Assembly (NCBI GenBank): GCA_951394045.1
Contig: OX595998.1
Location: forward strand, 1,054,001-1,118,000
Origin: Nitzschia sp. DOCU1
Taxonomy: Eukaryota > Bacillariophyta > Bacillariophyceae > Bacillariales > Bacillariaceae
Length of the DNA: 64,000 nucleotides
Reading direction: 5' to 3'
In this document: piece by piece, positions 21,660 to 33,756 of the stretch
Layout of the letters: each line of letters begins with the position of its first letter
How positions within the stretch are numbered: the first letter of the stretch is position 1
Notes under the pieces: generated by a model
The model's database searches: none
Told to the model about the DNA's origin: nothing
The model's input: only the letters and a program-made list of their open reading frames with translations
Position numbers and translations under genes: made by a program

Positions 21660-24012
21660 GGTAGAAGAAAGATATCAAAGAAAGGATTCGATTTAGTTGA
21701 TGGATTGAATCAATCAAGAAGATACGTTGTTGTTGGTGGTGATTGTGATTGCTATCAAAGGTTGTTCTAAATGAGCTGTAATCGCAAAATTTGCGTTCGA
21801 AATAGGCATGTTGTTGATTTTCGTCGAAGGTAATCCTTCGCACTCTTCTTTTTGTAGAAGCGTTAGTAGAACTTCTACTAAATTCTCAAGTATCACTCAC
21901 GAGGTCGCTATTTTAACCGTCTGTGCGAGTTGAAGGGTTCGGGCACGCGACGCAAGAGACTCGAAGAAATTCTGACAGCCATCCACATAGAGTTTCGACT
22001 GCAATTTCGCTCGCTTCTTTCTCCTGTGAACGGACGTTTGGACCAATGATAATTCAGGAAAATGTCGTAGTTCACTATCCGGGTCTCCAAAAGATACACC
22101 TAAAATCCAACCAAAAGAGACCTCGAGCAAGGCAGGCCATCAACGATGGAAACAACGCCGAACTTCCGTTTTCTGGCTTGCCTTCTCTCCTTCGCCTTTT
22201 TTCGAACACATCACCCGTTGCTATGTGCCGTTGGAGAAGAAGAAAGACAAACAAAGATTCACTCCACGCATCTTCTTCTCTTTTCCCACTTACTGGAATG
22301 CATCGTCGTGGTCGACGATGACGATGCTTCCTCCTCTCACGACAATGATTCTAGACGCCGATGGTGGTTTGGCGATGATGGAGTGAGACTATTTCTTTCC
22401 TGTCTGATTCCTCCTTGACGGTGAATGCTTTGAGTGATGGTTGCAATTATCATAGGCACCATGGGAGCGGATGCAGCATCGAAAACGTAATGGTCGTTTT
22501 GTTGGCAGACGGGCTTTTTCTTATGGAATTCATTGTTTTGGCGCTCGGTATCATCTACTAGGGCGAGATGGTGAAGAATGATCACACATTCATTCACCCG
22601 ACAGAGGAATTCTTGTACGATAGCCGGCGCCTTTGTGAAACAAGAAGATCATAGCAACAACAAGAACAACGAAAGGAATAACGGGCGCTGATATTGCGAT
22701 GGCTTTCTGCCTACTCATCTTTTTGTTGGCACTCCTGTCTGGAAATGGAAAATAACTCCGTCTGTGGTTATTACGGGGCGACGTTAGGGTGAGACGAGCC
22801 GCGAGGAATGATGCACAAACATCACCGATAGAATCGATTGTAGATGTACTTGATATGATGTACTTGATATTATCCATCACACGGTCAAAAACATGAGGAT
22901 GGACCTTTCGAGTACGTCTATAATGGCTTCTTGGTTATGATTTACAGTCAAAAAGCTGGCAAGCAATCGATTGTAACAGCCAGCTTTAGCTTTCCCGAGC
23001 TTCTCTGCCGCAGAGAACCACATCCATTGGTGTGACTTCTACAAGGTACCTCCATATTCATTAGGGCTGGTTCTTGTATTGCCACAATACCAGAAACAGC
23101 GCCAATGGATATGGAAAGTGCCTTCATACTAGTAACTCTAATGTGTGTGGTTATTCCTTGCACCGATGACATCGGCTAGTTCCACTGGGATTACCACAAA
23201 AATGGCACACCATTTTGGAGAGATTCAAAGGGACAGTGGATTGTCTTCAACAAAGTGAATCCTAACTCTTCCAATTTTATGAGAAGGGTTCCGAGAACTA
23301 TCACTATCAAGAAAGATGAGGATCCTATGGAAGCAAAAAGATTGCTCTCGATGAATTGTCGCAAGCTTCAATTGATTACTTTGACCACTGCAACCACTGC
23401 ATGTTGTGCCTCTCGGAGTGTTGTTCGTGAGTGTCAATCGCTCTAGAATATGCCAATTTTATATCCAATGGAGCTCGAATAACTCATAAAACCATGGCGA
23501 TTACGAGCTCCCAAAACAGTCATTTCACCGAAGCAAGGCATAGTACAAATCAAAGTTTGGAGTCTTGCTAATGCCCAAAGCAAGGGAGGGATTTTTGATT
23601 TTTGCCATCGGGCGGCGAACATCTGCTTTGGTACTGGCCCTACAGTACGGTCTACGTGACCGCAGACGACGACGACTCGACTCCACTTTTTTCCCGCCCA
23701 AATGTACCACCAAATAATTCCATGTCCAACGACAGCAGGCACAACGCGGTTCTGTCGTTTATCATAGGTGGCAAAAGGATAAGGGATAAAGCAAAAGACT
23801 GCCCTCTCTGCGTCTCCATCTGTGATAGAAAGTGTATAAAGTTGACCTTTTCGGTATACTACCTGCAGTGAGCATTGTCCTTGAATTGTGGTCATTTTGG
23901 CTTTTTTATTTTCGAGAACTTAATTTTCGAGAATACCCCACCGCCGTCGGTTCAGCCATTCAGGCTCTTCACAAACGATTGTTGTTGACAACAACGAAAC
24001 TGTAATAGAAGA
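21660..24012. other. 2.3-kb region without a clear gene
   Basis: ORFs of 60-150 codons occur on both strands. The best are a 150-codon ATG ORF at 23443-23895 (minus), described separately, and a 42-codon minus-strand peptide near 22,720 with one hydrophobic helix (APVIPFVVLVVAMIFLF). No known domain is seen. The right part must hold the promoter of the P1B ATPase gene. Confidence 0.5.
23443..23895 (-). CDS. possible small hypothetical protein
   Basis: An ATG-started frame of 150 codons lies divergently from the P1B ATPase gene, 117 bases from its start. It has several Trp and a hydrophobic centre (GIIWWYIWAGKKW). No family is recognised and no splice signals support it. It may be a chance ORF. 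Confidence 0.2.
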   Translation of the reverse strand: MTTIQGQCSLQVVYRKGQLYTLSITDGDAERAVFCFIPYPFATYDKRQNRVVPAVVGHGIIWWYIWAGKKWSRVVVVCGHVDRTVGPVPKQMFAARWQKSKIPPLLWALARLQTLICTMPCFGEMTVLGARNRHGFMSYSSSIGYKIGIF

Positions 24013-27000
24013 ATGTCCAACTTTGTCTTGGATGATGACGACGGTGACTTGCTGGACGTTGATACTACTTTGACCACAGCAACGACGGCAGCCCCGCCTG
24101 TCTCGGCACCGTTGCTTCACATTGTGCCCCCACCACCTCCCCCACCATCTATGGGTTTCATGATGGATCCATCCGTGGGAACCTATCATCCTGACTTTAT
24201 GTTTTGTGGCGCATGTACTACTTGTCAAGAACCTGCTGATAAAGAGGAACTGGAAGAGGACGAAAAGCTAGAAACTTACGAAGACGATGATGCCATGGAC
24301 GCTGACATTGTCATTCTCAAAACCAAATTTCAACTGCGTCATCCCATTACCAATCCGTCGCACATGCTGGTCATTCAGTCATTAATAAAGCAACTTCCTG
24401 GAGTGAGTAGGGTCATGATTTATGCCAAAGATTCAACGGTCATTGTGGATCATGATGCTTCGTTTTCGAGAGAGAGTGTTTTGAGTGCCTTGGAATCGGT
24501 CGGGCATTCCGGAGTGATTCATGCACCCCAGACGGGTCTTACTGGTGGTGGAGGCGGTGGCTTTAGTGATAATGCTGCTGGTGCATCCCCGGCTGACGCG
24601 TCATCGTTGGACGGTCCTTTATGGGTACGATCGCAGTTTTATGTCCGAGGAATTTGCTGTGCGTCCGAAGTCCCCGCCATTAAGAAAATTGTCAAACCCT
24701 TGACGGGAGTATCCAAACTCAACATTAACATTACCACCAAAATGGTCCATGTGCAACATGATGCTTCGGTAATTACGGCCGATCAAATTGCACGTCGCTT
24801 GTCTCGTGAAGGCTTTCCTGCCAAGGTCGAAAGGGATGGCAAAGCAGCGGCCGTCGCCAAGCAACAAGCGAGACATCATGGACGAAGCACTCTTCAGGTT
24901 CATGGGACTTTATCGGACAGTGATGTGGCACGGATTCAAAGTTATCTCAGTCACATGATGGGTGTGTCCCGTATCGGAGTGAATACCGCCAAGTCTTTGA
25001 TTCATATCGAACATGACGTTTATACCGTGACAGCGGCTCAGTGTGTTCAAGCCTTGCACCCAGATTTCGTGTGCGACGTCCAAACTGCGGCCGATCAAAC
25101 GGCAGGAAATGAAGCTGCCTTTGTTTTGGATCATATAGCAAAATCGAAATATGTCGAGTCGACCATTACGGTGGAAGGTTTGGACAATAGGCAGGTGCGA
25201 ACCGTGGAAAAGGCAGTGGCACAAAACTTTATCCGAGCCCAAGTTCGGGCAATTTACCCCAATATCATTTCAGGAACTATCAAAGTGGAACATGATCCCA
25301 AGCAAGTCAGTGTTTTGGATGTTTGTGGAACTTTGACCACATACGGACTGACCAATGCTCACGTTACTGTTAATGGAGCTGATCTGGGCATGTACCTGCC
25401 CGAAGAAGACAGCAGCGCGAATCGAGTGTCTTACGAAGAAGAGACGTCGCTGTTCGCAATCCATGCAAATGTCTGGCTGAGTGGCGTATTTTGGGCTTTG
25501 AGTATGGTCAGCTACCGTGATGGAATGTAAGTTTTGAAGTGATGTAAATGCTGCTACGACGAATTTGCAAACGTCGATAACTCACAACTATTTGCCTCAA
25601 AGGGAATGGTTCAAATATTTCGGGTTGGCATCAGTGGCGTTTGGATTACCACCAATTTGCGTCAAGGCGTTTCGAACGCTTAAGAGATTCCAGTTCGATG
25701 CCAATTGTATGATGGTCACTGCCGCTCTTGGTGCCGTAGCATTGGGGGAGTACGATGAAGCAGCATCTGTGGCATTCTTATTCGCTGTGTCTGAGTTTTT
25801 GGAGGCCAGGGCGACGATGAAAGCTCGTAAGGCCTTGGGTGCCATTATCAACTTGCGTCCAGACCATGCCAATGTGGTACATCCCGTATCCAAAGAAATT
25901 ATTGTCGTCCCTGCAGACCGTGTGCCTTTGGGATCCTTGATTTCAGTCAAGACTGGAGACAAAATTGCCGCCGATGGTATCGTTGTGGAAGGAAGCACGG
26001 CGGTTGATGAATCGAGTTTGACCGGAGAAGCGAAACCGGCACACAAACAGGTGGGCGATCATGTCAGTGGAGGTACCATCAATATCGGCGCTTCGCCGTT
26101 GATAGTGAGAACAATGACGTCTGTCGATGACTCTGCCGTGGCCCGTTTGATTCGATTGGTGGAGGAGGCACAGTCCAATCGTTCACCGACAGAAAAAATG
26201 ATTGATACGTTTGCTCGAAGTTACACGCCTAGTGTCATGTTCATGGCCGTTCTGATGTGCACAATTCCCTGGTTGTGGGGAGCCGAAGTGGGACGCTACT
26301 GGACCCTGAACGGGTTGATTATTATCGTTATCGCGTGTCCATGCGCTCTCACAATCAGTACGCCAGTCACGTATGCGGCAGGGCTGGCCGCCGCTGCCCA
26401 ACGAGGGATCATCGTCAAAGGTGGAGCCAAGCTGGAGGCATTAGGAAGCGTCGATCGAATTGTTTTTGACAAAACGGGTACGTTGACAAAGGGAAAATTC
26501 GCTGTCTTGCACTTGGAAGTCGTGGGAACCTCCAAGTCTAGAGGAGAAATGTTGGAATTACTTTCTTTGATGCAAGAACGCTCAAGCCACCCTCTGTCGG
26601 TATCTTTGGTGGAAGCGGCAAAGAAGGAAGGAGTTCGGGCTCCTCAACATATTCTCGTCACAGAGCACAGCATTCTGAAGGGCGAAGGTATCACCGCGCT
26701 TGCAAACGGCAGGCCTGTTTACGTTGGAAATGAGCGATTGTTTACACGTCTTGGGATGTTCGACAAATTGTCCTTGACCCACCAGCAACTTGTCAAGTCA
26801 TGGGCGAATACAGGAGGCACAATCGGTTTTATTGCCACCAGTGATGACGGCATTATTGGAATGTTTTGCGTGATGGACGTCATTCGGGAAGAAGCCAAGG
26901 CAGTCATCAAGGGTTTCAAGGATGCTCAGATCGACACCATGATTTGCACAGGCGACAGCAACGCTGCTGCGCACGCCGTGGCCCGTGAGATCGGTATTCC

Positions 27001-27613
27001 CCGTGGAGCAGTGCACAGCCAGTTGTTGCCCGAAGACAAGCTCCATTTTGTTGGTAGTCTCAAGAGACCGCAGCCAAAACGCTTTGCGCTTTGCCGTGAG
27101 AAGCGCTACGTGCTCTTTTGTGGGGATGGGGTTAACGATGCGCCAGCTCTTGCTGTGGCGGATATTGGCTGTTCAATGGGGGAAGGCGCTGCAATGGCAA
27201 TGGAAATGTCGGATATTACGTTGATGGACTCGCAATTGACCAAACTATCATACGCGATCAAGCTGGGTCGGCGAGTGTTGCGGACCGCCAAGGAGAATAT
27301 CTGCCTTAGCTTACTTGCCAAAGTCGGTGTGGTTGGAGCGACTTTTGCTGGCAAAATGACTTTGTTACTGGCTATCGCAGCTGACGTCGGGATTATGCTT
27401 ATTGTCACGCTCAATGGTATGAAGCTGCTCCCGAGCTCGACCTATGACCCAAAGGCTTTCTTTGAAATAACCAATCTGCAGCGAAAGAACAGGCGGCCAA
27501 AAACGGATGCTTACTTTGATGATTATGACAATGGGGACTTGGAATTGACATCACCGACGGGTGTCGAGCCACCTGTACCCACCTTTGATGCGAAGGATGC
27601 TGAAATAGTATAG
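24013..27613 (+). CDS. P1B-2 type Zn/Cd-transporting ATPase
   Basis: Two exons (24013-25526, 25603-27613) give 1,174 codons plus stop. The N-terminus has a CGACTTC cluster (C65, C68, C71) and four HMA-like folds. Only the second keeps a metal site, GICCASE (C215, C216), which is the CC form of plant Zn-ATPases; the others have lost theirs. The ATPase core has TGEA, CPC (750-752), the phosphorylation site DKTGTLT (D794), SSHPLS and GDGVND (1012-1017). The membrane signature is N1070-x7-K1078 and D1099-x-G-x7-N1109, which defines subgroup P1B-2 (Zn2+, Cd2+, Pb2+) rather than the copper pumps. It is expected to export or compartmentalise Zn or Cd; the membrane is not predictable from the sequence. 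Confidence 0.93.
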
Positions 27614-27811
27614 CAAGAATTAAAATGAATCGTGTTTTGTTAAGACTCGTGCCATTAGAGGGAAGGAAGAACGATAGGCGCATTCCTAGAGAGGAACAGA
27701 GGGATCCCGTCAGAATTATTTCCTGCAATGCAATGTTTTCAGTGCTAAAGTAGTCTCGTCATTATAAAGAAAATGCATGTAGACAATTTGAGCTTCCTTC
27801 ATTGCCAAGTC

Positions 27812-28677
27812 TCATTGATTGTCCTCTAGATCCGTTTCTCCAGCACCATTTTCCTCCACCACGGTGACTGCATCAGTGAAAACTTGGGGCTCTTGAAACA
27901 GTGGCTCACGTCGCGTCTCGGAAACTATCGGTGCTTCGCTAGAAGAATCTGTTGGTGGTGATTCTTGTTCCGTGCTGGTGGTGGATTTGCCGGATGGCAT
28001 TTTGGCAGATTTGAGGCTTGCAATTTGCTTCTCAGAAGAAGATTTGATGGAGGCTGACGATGACGCTGATGATTTGATCGAAGGAGATGAAAATGACTTG
28101 ATCGAGGGGGATGAAAATGACTTGATTGAGGGCGATGATAGTGACGCCGATGAGGATGATTTGATAGACGGCGAGGATAATGATTTGATGGAAGGGGATG
28201 AGAATGACTTGACGGAGGGCGAAGATAGTGACGCCGACGAGGATGATTTGATAGACGGCGATGATAATGATTTGATGGAAGGGGACGAGAATGACGACCA
28301 GGACTTGGAGGATGATGATTTGATGGAGGGCGAGGATTCCGACGATTTGATGCTGGGTATCTTCTTTGCCGATTTGGCCGATTTCAGTGACGGTTCCTTG
28401 GCAGATTTGGCGCCTTGCAATCCTCGAAACGACTTGTTCACTTCATCAACATCGTCCTGTACCAGGTAGCAATTATAGCCAAGTTAGAGCAAAAGTAGGT
28501 GTTCCGCTCATGTTTCACACCGAGTCAACTTACTGCCTCTAACAATGCTTTTGGAGGATATATCACGACGGCACTTTTCACCCGGGGGATTGCACCTGCC
28601 ATAAGTAGGATGACCGCCCCAGAAAGGCAAAGCCATGCTCGTCGGCTACGCGGTCCACTTGCCAACATCGTCCTCAT
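27812..28677 (-). CDS. silaffin-like secreted Lys/Ser-repeat protein
   Basis: Two exons (28677-28534, 28456-27812) give 262 codons plus stop, intron GTAAGT..CAG. Exon 1 encodes a signal peptide: basic start, hydrophobic core LCLSGAVILLMAGAI, likely cleavage near VKSA. Exon 2 begins with Lys clusters of KxxK type (K65-S-A-K68; K73-S-A-K76-S-A-K79-K80), then about 100 residues of Ser-rich repeats built on SSPSIKS, including two tandem 29-residue units starting SSPSIKSL. A Pro/Glu/Thr-rich acidic tail ends the protein. Secreted Lys/Ser proteins with KxxK clusters are characteristic of diatom silaffins, which direct silica deposition. I infer a silica-associated protein. The opposite strand also has a long acidic ORF (27972-28469), but it lacks a leader. 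Confidence 0.7.
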
Positions 28678-29368
28678 TGTTGTTGTTTCTTTTCTTCGTT
28701 TGTGATTTTTCTTCCGCCGGTGTTTCCTATTCCTGGAGTGCAGCAATCCCGTGGCGGTTGCGTTTCCAAAATTTTCCCCAAGCACCATTGCCAAAAACGT
28801 GAGGAAAGGACACGCGCCAAGTTCACGACTCAAAAACACGCACGACTGACGTGGATACTGCCCTTGTGAAAATTTAGTAACACGCACCCATATCGACTGT
28901 CTATTGATGCAAACAACTACTCTCAACATGAAAACAACGAGAGAGCATTCACTTCTTTCACTTTCGAACAAGTTAGGAAGGTCACCATCCCGTCAACGCA
29001 CATCGAGGCCAGAGCTAGAGGCGGAACATGTTGTTAGGATCGAATAAGTCGCTCCTTGATCATTGACAACCGCGCGCTTCGCGCCTGCTGGTCTACCGTC
29101 TGTGCATCAACCGGATTGCGAACTTCGACCCCGCTGGGCGCGCGCGGCAGATGGTCGCTGGCGATGCTGGAGGAGACACATGATGCTGATTGCAAACTGC
29201 CTCCAGAAAGATCTCGTGATTTGTTCTGGCGATCCCATTCTGGATATCATCTTTCAAGACAAAGTTCTCATCATCATTGTAACGCTACACAAACCTCCGC
29301 CTGGCAAAGGTTTCATCCTCTGCAATCGTCGTTAAATTGAAAGTATTTGATACGCTGCATTGCCGCAC
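28678..29368. other. divergent promoter region
   Basis: The 691 bases separate the silaffin-like gene (minus) and the isoaspartate methyltransferase gene (plus). The silaffin-like frame stays open upstream to about 28971, so a longer N-terminus cannot be excluded. Nothing else is recognised. Confidence 0.45.
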
Positions 29369-30292
29369 ATGATTTCTCGGACGCCATTGTGGGTGTCAAC
29401 CAGCAATCGCTTTTGCGTTCTCATACTCTCATTCGTATTTCTGACTGGGGCTGTTGTGTCACCTACCCTCGCCTTTGAGAATCCCATTCACAAAATTGGA
29501 CAAATCAGCAAACGCATTCTAAATTACAACAATAACAACAGCGAAATGAGAGCTTGGACTTGTCATGGCCGGAATCAACGCGATCTAGTGGATCGTTTGA
29601 TGCAGGCGGGCATTGTTCAGACCCCGGCAGTGAAACGAGTATTGGAAGTGGTGGATCGGGCCAATTTCATTCCCAAAAATCCCTACATGGATGCCCCACA
29701 AGGACTTGGATTGGGGCAAACGATTTCGGCGCCGCATATGCATGCACATGTGTTAGAAGAAATTTATCCCTATCTGGTAGGAAAGGAGGATTTGAAGGTA
29801 CTGGATGTAGGCTGTGGATCGGGGTATTTGACGGCGGCAATGGGACGATGGATTCAGAATCCGCCCTCTTCCTCCTACGATTCCACTTTAGGAAGCCACG
29901 TGACTGGTAAAGTCTTTGGTGTGGATGTACATCAAGGACTGGTGGAGTTATCCAAGAACAATATGCGGAAAGCAGACGCAGATTTATTGGATACTGGCGT
30001 GGTGACGCTTCAGCTAGGTGATGGCTGGAAGGGACTTGCTTCCGAAGCTCCCTTTGATGCGATTCATGTCGGAGCGGCAGCCGATGGCATGCCCTTTGAA
30101 CTCGTGGCGCAGCTCAAAGTAGGAGGCGTCATGATTATCCCCATTGGACCGCAAAGTCAAATTCAAAATCTTTACAAAATTGAACGAATTTCCTCGAATG
30201 ATCCCATTGGATTTGATGCCAATGACTACCGAATAACCAGTTTATTGGGAGTGCGATATGTCCCACTGGTTCGGCCCCAACATGACAATTGA
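29369..30292 (+). CDS. PCMT-like: protein-L-isoaspartate O-methyltransferase, plastid-type leader
   Basis: One exon of 307 codons plus stop from ATG 29369. The enzyme transfers a methyl group from S-adenosylmethionine to damaged isoaspartyl residues, starting their repair. The core has the family motifs QTISAPHMHA and VLDVGCGSGYLTAAMG (SAM-binding motif I), VDVHQGLVELSKNN and FDAIHVGAAADGMP, then GGVMIIPIGP. The N-terminus is a signal peptide (RFCVLILSFVFLTGAVVS) followed by PTLAFENP, in which Phe follows the cleavage site as in the ASAFAP motif of diatom plastid precursors. I infer import into the plastid. The insert at about residues 172-182 is Ser-rich. Confidence 0.92.
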   Translation: MISRTPLWVSTSNRFCVLILSFVFLTGAVVSPTLAFENPIHKIGQISKRILNYNNNNSEMRAWTCHGRNQRDLVDRLMQAGIVQTPAVKRVLEVVDRANFIPKNPYMDAPQGLGLGQTISAPHMHAHVLEEIYPYLVGKEDLKVLDVGCGSGYLTAAMGRWIQNPPSSSYDSTLGSHVTGKVFGVDVHQGLVELSKNNMRKADADLLDTGVVTLQLGDGWKGLASEAPFDAIHVGAAADGMPFELVAQLKVGGVMIIPIGPQSQIQNLYKIERISSNDPIGFDANDYRITSLLGVRYVPLVRPQHDN

Positions 30293-30892
30293 AGTCTTAC
30301 GTATCATATGTGACTGTATGCTGCAGTAGTTTCTACAATGATTTTCTTGTATAATTCACGATGAATGTATGAATCGTTCGAGCCTGAGCCATGGTCTATC
30401 TATCGTAGAGTCCCAAAGTTCATTCCCTCGAGTGACCCTTTTCCAACCGGAATGTGAACGCAGAATGCAATGTGGCACAAACATATATACGTACTAGAAA
30501 TACGCTTCCCAGTACGACGACAACTGTACACAAAACAGTGCAACCCGCCCATAAAATAGTCAATGAGCGACTCGTACTAGTACGTAGGCAGGCAGGTAGA
30601 CGACGTCAAAAAAAGTCAACGAAAGCTCCAAGCTTACGTGACTAATTGACTTGTGTGTGTGTGCAGAGATGCACGCAGTGAGCATCTCTAGTCTCCTGCG
30701 TCGTCGTTTTCCATGATACATGATCATCGTGTCGATTGTAGTAGTAGTCTTGCACCTGTTTGTGACACAAACACATTTCCCCCGTAGTACATAGATGACA
30801 TGTATGCATGCATGCGGTACTCCTTGGCAGCGACAGACACAATCCAAGCATCCCAAAAAGCCAACACATCACAACAAAACAGAACATCATCA
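30293..30892. other. intergenic, convergent gene ends
   Basis: The 600 bases lie between the 3' ends of the methyltransferase and RAD21 genes. They contain a short TG repeat (about 30651-30664). No gene is supported. Confidence 0.5.
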
Positions 30893-32916
30893 TTAGGCGT
30901 CGTCATTGGGAGGTGCCTCTTGGAATCGAGGTCCTGCCGAAATGGTAATGGGACCATATTCCTCGTCTTGTGCCAACTCGACAAAGTCCCACGTTTTGAG
31001 TTGCTATAAGTGGCAAAACAGAGGATTAGTAGACGAACCAAAGAAAGAAAAAGATGCACCCAACACACTAACAGGACGTACCAGACATTCAATGAAACAA
31101 CTCGCGGCGGTACGTCGGTTCACATGTTTGGCCAGCTCACCAAACTCGAGCGACGTTGGCTTTTCGTCGTCGTCATCATCTTCTTCCGGCCGCATACGAC
31201 TTTGCAACAACTTGAGTACCTTGACGGTGTGTTTATGCCATTTGGTCCCCGTGTGTTCCCCCACGGCTTCCCGCTTTTCTTCATCGTCTTCGTCTTCATC
31301 CGAATCCATTTGCAGTTCATTGACCAGTCCCAAGTCTCCAATGCCACCAGAAGCATGAGCAGCAACGTCTTCTACTTCTTCCTCATCGTCCATGGCAACT
31401 ACCATATTGTTATCATCGTCCTCTTCTTCATCATCCATGGGAGGAACCGCAAAGTCATCCTCTTCTTCATCTTGCGGCTGTTGCGGATGAGGACCGTCTT
31501 CTTCAGGCTGCATCATTTCGGAATGTTCTTCGTCGTCGTCGTCTTCCTCGTCATCTTGAGGTGCTTGTCGGGCTTGTTCGATTTCATCGTCGGCCAGTTT
31601 TTCAAACGGACAAGGCAAATCCAAAGCTCGATAAAAATTGTCCCGCCACAATTTCTGGAGAGCTGGATGCAAATTCCCTCCATCGGCCACAAAGGGTTGC
31701 GTCAAAATGGGCACAAACACTTCTTCCTCCTCAAGAAAGTCTTCATCATCCGCAGGATGGGCTTGACGCTTGACAATGTCGGACGTATCCGCCAACATGG
31801 CCTTGATTTGTTCATTGTCTAGTTCGGTCGCGTCATTGTCGACAATGACCTTGCGGCGTTTGCGACGCTTGCGTTTGAGCTCCGAGGCGGGGCGTTTCTG
31901 ACTAGAAGAAGAATCATGAGACTCATCCATCATAATGCCAGTAGTATCCAAGCCGGAAATATCTGCGGTACCAGATAATTGCAACAAGGAATCATCCTGA
32001 GCAGCAGCAACAGCAGCAGGCTGTTCTTCCTCTTCATCATCATCAAAGGGAACATGAGCAAAGTCGTCTTCTTCTTCGTCGTCGTTGACGGCGGCAGGAC
32101 GAAGAGGAGTCCTGTCTTGAGACTTGTCCATGACGGACGAAGCGCGGCGGGTCTAGAATGATAGATCGAGAGAAAGAGTGAGAGTTTGTGTGTATCATTG
32201 CATTCGCTAGAGCCACTCCAAGTCCTGTTACGCACCTCATCTCCACTCAAAAAGGAATCTCCGGCGGCACGAGCCACTTCGACGTCCGAGACTTGCGATC
32301 CGGCATGAAACTCATCTTCGTCATCTTCATTTTCAGGATCAAAGGGTACCCATGTCTCTTCTTGAGGTGGTTGATATCGTTGTTCCGGAGATTGCGTCGC
32401 GTTGTTGGCAGCCGAAAGAGGCAACGAACTGCCATGGCGATCTTCTTGCTCGTGTTCCTCCTCATCATCATCGTCTGCCAAGATCCATTCATTTTGATCG
32501 GGAAGTGGCAAGCAAAAGCCTTCTACCACATGCACTTGATCGTAATCTCCAAAGTTTGTCACCGTCGCATTATTGCTGGCAGAAGCAGCAGCATTGCCCT
32601 CGAGCAATTCCTTGCCTTTTCCTGCTTGCCCCGACGAAGGATGTGTAAAGGCCATTTGTAATTTCAACATGGCTTCGGTACAATCATTGAGAACGTACTT
32701 GACCTTTCGGGAATAAATTCGGACCACGCCCAGCAATAGGTGGCCGCTCATTCTCAAGGCCAAAGGCATGGTGGGATTGACAATGGTGTCGACACTTTCG
32801 GAAATGTCCGTGGCAAAAATTTGAGGTCTGGCCAGTTTTTTATCGCCCCAGTGAGCGGCCAACCATACTTTGGCAAGGGGACCTTTTTTGGCCAAAATGA
32901 CTTGAGAATAAAACAT
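30893..32916 (-). CDS. RAD21: cohesin kleisin subunit RAD21/SCC1
   Basis: Three exons (32916-32236, 32152-31082, 31003-30893) give 620 codons plus stop, with GT-AG introns. The N-terminus MFYSQVILAKKGPLAKVWLAAHW and the following region (NPTMPLALRMSGHLLLGVVRIYSRKVKYVLND) are the conserved Rad21/Rec8 N-domain that binds the SMC3 neck. The middle is long and very acidic (several Asp/Glu runs), with a candidate nuclear signal LKRKRRKRRKV. The C-terminal winged helix, which closes the ring on SMC1, is seen in SLEFGELAKHVNRRTAASCF and CLQLKTWDFVELAQDE. It belongs to the cohesin ring in the nucleus. RAD21 rather than meiotic REC8 is favoured by the N-terminal sequence, without firm proof. Confidence 0.92.
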
Positions 32917-33756
32917 ACTGGCAGTTTATCGAGGGAAGAGCAAATGCGTTCTTGCTTTGTTGGAGGCAAACCTGAACGAGTGTGGACGACTGACTCTTGG
33001 AACTGATTCTACAACAAGAAATCTCTCTCAAGCACAACAACAAGGGAAAGAAAGATGATACAAGGGATCAATGCTGCGGGTTCAAAAGTCTTTTTGTCAA
33101 AGGTGCAAGAGCAAGCAAGCAAGCGACTGGGTGGATGCAACAGCAACAACAACAACAGCAAAGAGAGTTGAAAATGACAATGCTTTTTGCTGTACCGGCA
33201 GTAGGATGCCGCGAGCGGTGATGCGTCGCGCTGCTTGGCACGGGTTCGCGAGAAGAAGGGTGCCGCCTCGCTGAAATGCGAGGGCCACACATAGTACTGA
33301 ATCTACGTGCCTTGTACCACGGTCCAAATCCTGGCGCGGTGGAGAGGACACACGGCAAGACACAGGATCGGCATGAAGTATTTGAATCTATCGAGTCGAA
33401 AATGATTGGACCTTGCTTAGCAACTCGCGGTCTACCACTAGTAGTAGCTACTCGTTTCCACATGTTACTACTACTACTACAGCACGACGATACTTCTGCA
33501 AACTCTATCATATGTAAACGGTATATACTTTAACCACCCCGGCGAGGAGGCCCCTTTTAGTGACATATCGCCGCCGCCGCCTCCTAGCTATAAGAGAAAT
33601 ACTCTTCAATCGTGGTCAATGTAGTTACTAGCTAGCTAGTACTAGTAACTGCTGCTGGACAGCGCCACGTAGTAGTACTCTAGGCAGAGATTTAGTACTA
33701 AACTCAAAATCTACTTTCTCTAGTAGTGTCATTTCAAACTATGTACACTGTACTTT
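32917..33756. other. intergenic with a decayed copy of the HSF 3' end
   Basis: The 840 bases lie upstream of RAD21 and downstream of the first HSF gene. At about 33515-33590 the sequence resembles the last codons and downstream of that HSF gene at about 33740-33820. The rest shows CAA/CAG-rich stretches near 33140-33160 and many CTAGTA-type short motifs. No gene is supported. Confidence 0.55.
33515..33590 (-). repeat. decayed duplicate of HSF gene 3' end
   Basis: Shared landmarks with 33740-33820 are TTTAACC, AGTGACA-ATCG and the GC-rich stretch that encodes Ala repeats in the gene. Read on the minus strand the copy keeps AAAIC-H before a stop. Identity is moderate, so this is an older duplication. 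Confidence 0.6.

Noticed and set aside
27972..28469. Plus-strand 165-codon acidic repeat ORF
   Set aside because: It mirrors the Ser/Lys repeats of the minus-strand gene, which has a signal peptide, an intron and an ATG; the plus frame lacks these. It is kept as an alternative in the finding on that gene.
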